Origin: Mycolicibacterium pyrenivorans
GTDB lineage: Bacteria > Actinomycetota > Actinomycetes > Mycobacteriales > Mycobacteriaceae
Direction of reading: 5' to 3'
NCBI RefSeq assembly: GCF_025821625.1
Contig: NZ_JACKSH010000097.1
Span: 62,001-126,000, forward strand
DNA: 64,000 nucleotides
Below the pieces are notes generated by a model. The model had not been told where the DNA came from, made no database searches, and was given only the letters and a program-made list of their open reading frames with translations. Position 1 is the first letter of the stretch. Every line of letters begins with the position of its first letter. Shown here piece by piece: positions 58,797 to 64,000 of this stretch. The translations under genes and the position numbers were made by a program.

Positions 58797-59850
58797 GGTG
58801 CGTGCCGTCGCGAACCGTCCCCACGAGGTCTTCGACCAGGTCCTCCAGCGCCACCACGGCGGTGACGGCGCCGTCGGCGGCGGTGACCAGCGCGAGATGA
58901 CTGTTGGTGCGCCGCAGCCGGGACAGCGCATCGGGCAGCGGCAGCGAGGCGGGCACCTGCGGCAGCGGCCGCACCATCGCCGAATCAACCACCGTCGCCT
59001 GGTCGTAGCCGTCCTCGAGCAGGGGCAGCACATCCTTGATGTGCAGGTAGCCGATGAACGCTCCATGGGTGTCGGCGACCGGGAACCGGGAATAGCCGGT
59101 CTCCTTCAGCGCCTCCTCGAGGGCGCCGACCGTCGGGCCCGCGCCTTCCCGCGCGACCGGGACCGCCCGGATCGTGGCCAGCGGCAGGGCCACGTCGTCG
59201 ACCACCCGGTTGCGGATCTGCAATGCCCTGGTCAGCCTGGTGTGTTCCTCGGGGTCGAGAAGCCCCTCCGACAGCGATTCGGCGATCATCTCGGAAAGCT
59301 CGACGGTCGACACCGTGACATCGAGTTCGTCCTTGGGCTCCACCCCGAACGTGCGCAGGGTCCTGTTGGCGCACCAGTTGTAGAACGCGATGAACGGGCG
59401 GGCGGCCCGCATGTAGACCAGATAGACCGGTATCAGCAGCATCGCGGTCGACTCCGGGCCCGCGATCGCGATGTTCTTCGGCACCATCTCGCCGAGCAGC
59501 ACGTGCAGCGTCACGACGATGGACAGCGCCACCAGGAACGACACCGTGTGCAGTAGTGCGTCCGGGATGCCGAGGAGTCCGAACGGTACCTCGAGCAGGT
59601 GCGCGACGGCGGGCTCGGCGACCCGGCCGAGCAGGATCGAGCACACCGTGATGCCCAGCTGCGCGCCTGCCAGCATCAGCGACAGGTTCTCACCGGCCCG
59701 GATCACGGTGACGGCGCTCTTCTTGCCCTGCTCGGCGAGTGCCTCCAGCCGATCACGCCGCGCGGAGATCAGCGCGAACTCCGAACCGACGAAGAATGCG
59801 TTGGCTCCCAGCAGCAGCACCGCCAGCAGGACTCCGAAGATGTCGCCCAT
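58789..59850 (-). CDS. DUF21/CBS-domain membrane protein (Rv1841c-like)
   Basis: This 353-residue CNNM/CorC-like protein has an N-terminal DUF21 domain (residues ~1-190) with four membrane segments and SEFALISARRDRLE, NLSLMLAGAQLGITVCSILLG and LLGEMVPKNIAI, followed by paired CBS domains (~210-340) with YSRFPVADTHGAFIGYLHIKD and LALVTAADGAVTAVVALEDLVEDLVG. Relatives transport or sense divalent cations, but the bacterial role is not settled; the old name is haemolysin-like. It overlaps the stop of its paralogue by 1 nt. The C-terminal transporter-associated domain of some relatives is absent. Confidence 0.9.
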   Translation of the reverse strand: MGDIFGVLLAVLLLGANAFFVGSEFALISARRDRLEALAEQGKKSAVTVIRAGENLSLMLAGAQLGITVCSILLGRVAEPAVAHLLEVPFGLLGIPDALLHTVSFLVALSIVVTLHVLLGEMVPKNIAIAGPESTAMLLIPVYLVYMRAARPFIAFYNWCANRTLRTFGVEPKDELDVTVSTVELSEMIAESLSEGLLDPEEHTRLTRALQIRNRVVDDVALPLATIRAVPVAREGAGPTVGALEEALKETGYSRFPVADTHGAFIGYLHIKDVLPLLEDGYDQATVVDSAMVRPLPQVPASLPLPDALSRLRRTNSHLALVTAADGAVTAVVALEDLVEDLVGTVRDGTHRV

Positions 59851-61217
59851 CAGCGGGCTCCGTCCTCGTCGTCGTCGCCGCGGGGTCCGAGCTCGGTGAG
59901 CTCGAGCAGGTCGATCCGGCGGCCGTCCATCCGCACCACGGTCGCCAGCCAGACCACCGGGTGGTCGATCGATCCGTCCGGATTGAAGGCGGTCAACTCC
60001 ACCGATTCGCCTTCTTCGGGGATGTGGCCGAGCGTCTCGAGCACCAGCCCGCCGATTGTTTCGTAGTCACCCTCCGGCGCCCGGAACTCGGTGTTCTCGG
60101 CCACCTCGTCGATACGCAGCAGTCCCGAGACCTGCCAGCCGCCCCCGGCGGGCACGACGTCGGGCGGTTCGTCGTCGTGCTCGTCGCGCACGTCTCCGAC
60201 GATCTCCTCGATCAGGTCCTCCACCGTCACCATTCCCGCGGTGCCGCCGTACTCGTCGACCACCAGCGCCGTCTGCAGCCCGTTGGCACGCACCTCCGAC
60301 ATCACCGCGTCCCCGTCGAGGGTCGAGGGCACCTTGGCGACCGGCTGCACGATGTCGGCCAGTCGGGTCGACGAACGCTGACCGTAGGGCACCGCGAACA
60401 CCTGCTTGACGTGCACCACGCCGATGGTTTCGTCGAGATCGCCGTCGATGACGGGGAAGCGCGAGTGCCCGGTCCGCACGGCTGCCTCGCTGAGATCGAC
60501 CACGGTGGCGTCGGCGTCCAGCGTGTCGATCTTGGAGCGCGGCGTCATCAATTCCTCGGCGGTGCGCTCACCGAACTGCAGCGAGCGGTCCACCAGGACG
60601 GCGGTGACGAGATCCAGCGAGCCGCTACGGGCGGAGGTGCGCACCAGCGACACCAGTTCCTGCGGTGAGCGCGCCGACCGGAGTTCCTCCGCGGGCTCGA
60701 TACTCATTCGTCGCAGAATCCAGTTCGCGGTGCCGTTGGTGAGCTTGATCAGCGGTGTGAACACGAAGGAGAAGAACAGCTGCGGGCCTGCCGACCACCG
60801 CGCGGTCGGGACGGCGCGGGCCACCGCGAGGTTCTTGGGAACGAGTTCACCGAAGATCATCGAGATCGACGTGGCGATCAGGATCGCCAGCACCAGGGCC
60901 AGGCCGCCGGTGAACCGTTCCGGGACCCGAATCGCGGTCAGGCCCGGTTCGATGAGCTTCGCGACGACGGGCTCGGCGAGGAAACCGGTGGCCAGCGTGG
61001 TGATCGAGATCCCGACCTGCGCTCCCGACAGCTGCGTGGACAGCGACCGGTGGGCCTTCTGCACCAGCACGTCGCGGCGGTCGCCGGTGCGCACATTGGC
61101 CTCGACGGTGCTGCGCTCCAGCGCGGTGAGGGAGAACTCCGCGGCGACGAACACCGCCGTGCCCGCGGTCAGCAGGACGAACGCGACCAGGGGCAACACC
61201 GACATGACGACGCTCAT
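59850..61217 (-). CDS. DUF21/CBS-domain membrane protein with CorC_HlyC domain (Rv1842c-like)
   Basis: This 455-residue paralogue of the next gene is longer. DUF21 comes first (~1-200; [49 protein letters not shown]), then paired CBS domains (~215-345; [49 protein letters not shown]), then a CorC_HlyC domain (~355-440). ATG 61217 gives [13 protein letters not shown]. The two genes form a pair that probably works as a hetero-assembly in the membrane. Confidence 0.9.
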   Translation of the reverse strand: MSVVMSVLPLVAFVLLTAGTAVFVAAEFSLTALERSTVEANVRTGDRRDVLVQKAHRSLSTQLSGAQVGISITTLATGFLAEPVVAKLIEPGLTAIRVPERFTGGLALVLAILIATSISMIFGELVPKNLAVARAVPTARWSAGPQLFFSFVFTPLIKLTNGTANWILRRMSIEPAEELRSARSPQELVSLVRTSARSGSLDLVTAVLVDRSLQFGERTAEELMTPRSKIDTLDADATVVDLSEAAVRTGHSRFPVIDGDLDETIGVVHVKQVFAVPYGQRSSTRLADIVQPVAKVPSTLDGDAVMSEVRANGLQTALVVDEYGGTAGMVTVEDLIEEIVGDVRDEHDDEPPDVVPAGGGWQVSGLLRIDEVAENTEFRAPEGDYETIGGLVLETLGHIPEEGESVELTAFNPDGSIDHPVVWLATVVRMDGRRIDLLELTELGPRGDDDEDGAR

Positions 61218-61622
61218 CGCGCTGCTCCCGCGACGGAATGCGGTCGGTCGGTGGGATGACCGGAGAAGCCGGGCCGGGCGCCCGGCCGACTAGAGGACGG
61301 CTCGGCCTCGGCGGGCTCATGGTCAGGCGGCTCGGCGTGTACGGCCGGCTCGGATGGGCCTCCATCCAGTGCCTGCGGCACCTGCTCCCTTTCCTCTGCG
61401 TACGGATGACTCGTGGCAACCCTGCGGCGCCCGAATCCGACTGATGGTCAACACATGTTAGCGGAACAGCCGGAGCCACCCACCCGGGTCGCTATTCAGT
61501 CAAGCCTAACCTCACCGGCTGGTAGGTTTCACGGCAAGGTCACAGGGGACCTGCCCGGATCACCGTTCGTCGGAAGGCCCCTTTCACCCGAAGGCACGTT
61601 CCCCGAAAGGCAGTCCACGTAC
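61218..61622. other. Divergent intergenic region (405 bp)
   Basis: It separates the CBS gene pair from the iron-type ABC uptake genes and must carry both promoters. I see no tRNA, repeat or open frame with family features. The only suggestive motif is the IdeR-like site listed separately. Confidence 0.5.
61496..61514 (+). promoter_or_regulatory. Weak IdeR-box-like site upstream of the iron-uptake genes
   Basis: The right half CTAACCT matches the IdeR consensus exactly; the whole 19-bp site matches about 13 positions by eye. This is weaker than usual IdeR boxes, so the site is only a candidate. Confidence 0.3.
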
Positions 61623-62657
61623 ATGTCCCCCCAGAGATCGATCTCCCGACTGGCCGGCGCGCTCGCTGCCGTCGCCGCGATGCTGACGTTCACCGCCTGC
61701 GGGTCCGGGTCGAGCACCGACGACGGCGACAAGATCGTCGTCTACTCGGGCCGCAGCGAAGAACTGGTCGCGCCGCTGATCGAACAGTTCAGCACCGACA
61801 CCGGCATCCAGGTCGAGGCCCGCTATGCCGGTTCCGGCGAGCTGGCCGCCCAGCTCGTCACCGAGGGCGACAAGTCGCCGGCCGACGTGTTCCTGTCGCA
61901 GGACGCGGGTGCGCTGGGCGCCGTGTCCAAGGCCGGTCTGCTGGCGCCCGTCGACGCCGAGACGCTGCAGGCCGTCCCCGAACAGTTCTCCGCGGCGGAC
62001 GGTACCTGGGTGGGAGTGTCCGGGCGCGCGCGCGTCGTCGTCTACAACCCGACCGTGGCCCCCACTCCACCCGACACGATCGACGGGCTGCTGGCCCCGG
62101 AATGGAAGGGCAAGATCGGCTTCGCCCCGAGCAACGCCTCCTGGCAGGCCTTCGTGACTGGGCTGCGCGTCGTACGCGGGGAGGACGGCGCCGAGCAGTG
62201 GCTGCGCGCGTTCAAGGCCCAGGATCCTGTCGCCTTCGAGAACAACGTGGCGGTCCGCGACGCGGTGGACTCCGGGCAGGTCGCACTCGGCCTGGTCAAC
62301 CACTACTACCTCTACGAGTTGATCAACAGCAAGGGCGAGGACGCGGTGACGGCGCAGAACAAGTTCATGGCGGCGGGGGATCCCGGCGGCCTGATCAACG
62401 TCGCGGGTGTCGGGGTGCTCAAGACGGCACCCAATCCCGAAGGGGCACAGGCGTTCGCCGCCTACCTGGTCGGGGAGTCCGCGCAGAAGTACTTCGCCGA
62501 GGAGACGGCGGAGTATCCGCTCGTGGCCGGGGTGGCGCCGTCGGCGGCGATGCCGCCGCTGAGCGACCTGCAGCCGCCCGCGGTTGACCTCTCGCAACTC
62601 GACGACATCGAGGCGACCCAGGAGCTGCTGGTCAAGACCGGCCTGCTCACGAACTGA
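61623..62657 (+). CDS. Iron(III)-type ABC transporter substrate-binding lipoprotein
   Basis: This 344-residue lipoprotein has a signal with lipobox ending in LTFTAC (Cys near residue 25), so it is anchored on the outer face of the cell membrane. The body matches the FbpA/FutA family: IVVYSGRSEELVAPLIEQF, GDKSPADVFLSQDAGALGAV, the SGRARVVVYNP strand, FENNVAVRDAVDSGQVALGLVNHYYLYEL with two Tyr typical of iron ligands, and GVLKTAPNPEGAQAFAAYL. ATG 61623 is chosen for the signal peptide; the open frame reaches 61413. The permease follows 4 nt after the stop. Confidence 0.9.
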   Translation: MSPQRSISRLAGALAAVAAMLTFTACGSGSSTDDGDKIVVYSGRSEELVAPLIEQFSTDTGIQVEARYAGSGELAAQLVTEGDKSPADVFLSQDAGALGAVSKAGLLAPVDAETLQAVPEQFSAADGTWVGVSGRARVVVYNPTVAPTPPDTIDGLLAPEWKGKIGFAPSNASWQAFVTGLRVVRGEDGAEQWLRAFKAQDPVAFENNVAVRDAVDSGQVALGLVNHYYLYELINSKGEDAVTAQNKFMAAGDPGGLINVAGVGVLKTAPNPEGAQAFAAYLVGESAQKYFAEETAEYPLVAGVAPSAAMPPLSDLQPPAVDLSQLDDIEATQELLVKTGLLTN

Positions 62658-62661
62658 CCGG

Positions 62662-64000
62662 GTGCTGGTGACCGTCGGCCGTGGCCGCCCGCCCGCGCTG
62701 CTGGTGATCCCGGCCGCCCTCGTGGTGGCGGGCACGCTGATACCGCTGGCCTATCTCGTGGCGCGGGCGCTCGAGCGTGGCATGCCGTTCATCATCGACG
62801 AACTGCTCCAACCGCGCACCGCCGCGCTGGTCGGTCGGTCGTTACTGCTCGTGGTCGTGGTCACCGCGGCCTGCGTGCTGCTCGGGGTGGGACTGGCCGT
62901 GCTGGTCAGCCGGACCGACGTCACGGCCCGACGCACGCTGGCCGTCGCACTCACGTTGCCGCTGGCGATGCCGAGCTACCTTCTGGCCTATCTGTGGGTG
63001 TCCGCGTTCCCGTCGGTGACCGGGTTCTGGGGTGCGTGTCTGGTGTTGACCCTGGTCAGCTATCCGCTGGTGTTGCTGACCACGATGGCGGCCCTGGCTC
63101 GCATCGATCCCGCACAGGAGGAGGTGGCGCGGTCGCTGGGCCTCGGCGGATTCGCCGTGCTGTTCCGGGTGACGCTTCGCCAGGCTCGTGCCGCGATCGC
63201 CGCGGGCGCTCTGCTGGTGGCCCTCTATGTGCTCAGCGATTTCGGCGCCGTCGCCGCGATGCGATTCGAGGCGTTCACCTGGGTCATCTACGGGGCCTAC
63301 CGCTCGGGCTTCAATCCGGCCCGCGCCGCAGTGCTCTCGCTGGTGCTGATGGTGTTCGCGGTGGGCCTGGTGATCGCCGAGGGCCGGGCCCGCGGGCTGG
63401 CATCGTCGTCGCGGATCGGCGGCGGCGCACCCCGGCCGGCGCCGCTGAACCGCCTGGGGGCGTGGCAGGCGGTCGCCCTGCTGGTTCCGGCCGCCGTGCT
63501 GGCCGCCGCCGTCGTCGTGCCGGGCGTGACGCTCGCCGACTGGCTGCTGACGGCGGGTCCGCGGTGGGATTTCGCGGAATGGATCGAAGCCCTGGGGTCG
63601 ACGGTCGGGCTGTCGGTGGCCGCCGCCGTGGTAACCACGCTGGCGGCCCTGCCACTCGGCGTGCTCGCCGCCCGTCACCGCGATCGCGCGACGCGGGCGC
63701 TGGAGGGCGCAAGCTATGTGGCCCACGGGCTTCCGTCGATCGTCATCGCGATCTCCATGGTGTCGCTCGGCGTGCTCCTGCTGCGTCCCCTCTACCAGCG
63801 CGAACCGTTGCTGATCCTGGCCTATACGGTGCTGTTCGTGCCCTTGGCGATCGGATCGGTCCGTGCGGCGGTGGAGTCGTCGCCGATCCGCCTCGAAGAG
63901 GTGGCCCGCTCGCTGGGCCGCACCCCGTTGCGGGCCTTCGGGGCGGTCACCGCGAAGGTGGCACTGCCCGGCATCGCGGCCGGAGCGGCGCTGGTGCTGC
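62662..64000 (+). CDS. Iron(III)-type ABC transporter permease (fused, truncated by window end)
   Basis: This open frame from GTG 62662 runs past the right edge; at least 446 residues are seen. It is very hydrophobic and has two inner-membrane permease modules in tandem, as in FbpB/FutB: the first EAA loop is EEVARSLGLGGFAVLFRV and the second EEVARSLGRTPLRAFGAV. FVPLAIGSVRAAVESSP precedes the second. It should be the membrane channel for the upstream lipoprotein. An ATPase gene would be expected next, beyond the window. Confidence 0.88.
   Translation, partial: MLVTVGRGRPPALLVIPAALVVAGTLIPLAYLVARALERGMPFIIDELLQPRTAALVGRSLLLVVVVTAACVLLGVGLAVLVSRTDVTARRTLAVALTLPLAMPSYLLAYLWVSAFPSVTGFWGACLVLTLVSYPLVLLTTMAALARIDPAQEEVARSLGLGGFAVLFRVTLRQARAAIAAGALLVALYVLSDFGAVAAMRFEAFTWVIYGAYRSGFNPARAAVLSLVLMVFAVGLVIAEGRARGLASSSRIGGGAPRPAPLNRLGAWQAVALLVPAAVLAAAVVVPGVTLADWLLTAGPRWDFAEWIEALGSTVGLSVAAAVVTTLAALPLGVLAARHRDRATRALEGASYVAHGLPSIVIAISMVSLGVLLLRPLYQREPLLILAYTVLFVPLAIGSVRAAVESSPIRLEEVARSLGRTPLRAFGAVTAKVALPGIAAGAALVL

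Overview
The window is very GC-rich and comes from a mycobacterium, most likely an environmental or fast-growing Mycolicibacterium-type species. The evidence is a Pps/Drr/PapA lipid locus, PE-PPE-domain hydrolases, a cutinase-like esterase, AlkB, and a right flank (VWA protein, malate synthase G, two CBS/DUF21 membrane proteins) that matches the order Rv1836c-Rv1837c-Rv1841c-Rv1842c of M. tuberculosis as I remember it. No database search was run; all family names come from motifs and recall.

Region 1 (2-31673, all + strand) is a modular type I polyketide locus closely resembling the fadD26-ppsABCDE-drrABC-papA5 locus that makes phthiocerol dimycocerosates (PDIM). The order is: an ACP-first PKS (cut by the window edge), a fatty acyl-AMP ligase with a +1 frameshift in a G8 run, a second ACP-first PKS, a PpsC-like PKS with an unusual KS-AT-KR-DH-ACP order, a KS-AT-DH-KR-ACP PKS, a PpsE-like terminal PKS with a condensation-type C-terminus, the three DrrABC exporter subunits, and a PapA5-like acyltransferase. 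Many junctions are 1-4 nt overlaps, so this looks like one long transcript. No module has a cis enoylreductase. No mas-like synthase, MmpL or thioesterase gene is in view, so the product is probably a PDIM-like diol or hydroxy-acid ester with a different reduction pattern, and its acyl partner must be made elsewhere.

Region 2 (31678-34555) has an LCMT/TcmP-type methyltransferase convergent with papA5, then a small operon of a flavodoxin-like protein, a DUF2505/SRPBCC protein and a nitroreductase.

Region 3 (34555-53216) is accessory. It holds two paralogous secreted proteins with acidic tails under near-identical promoters, three secreted PE-PPE-domain hydrolases with different low-complexity tails, a cutinase-like esterase, two Baeyer-Villiger-type flavin monooxygenases, a cytochrome P450, a second methyltransferase, two SDRs, an alpha/beta hydrolase and AlkB. 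The theme is oxidation and ester chemistry of lipids at or outside the membrane. An AT-rich 1-kb gap (48653-49718) with a perfect 13-bp palindrome interrupts it.

Region 4 (53501-64000) looks like conserved backbone: VWA protein, glcB, a 3-methyladenine-glycosylase-like protein, two DUF21/CBS membrane proteins, then a divergent iron(III)-type ABC uptake lipoprotein and its fused permease, which runs off the right edge.
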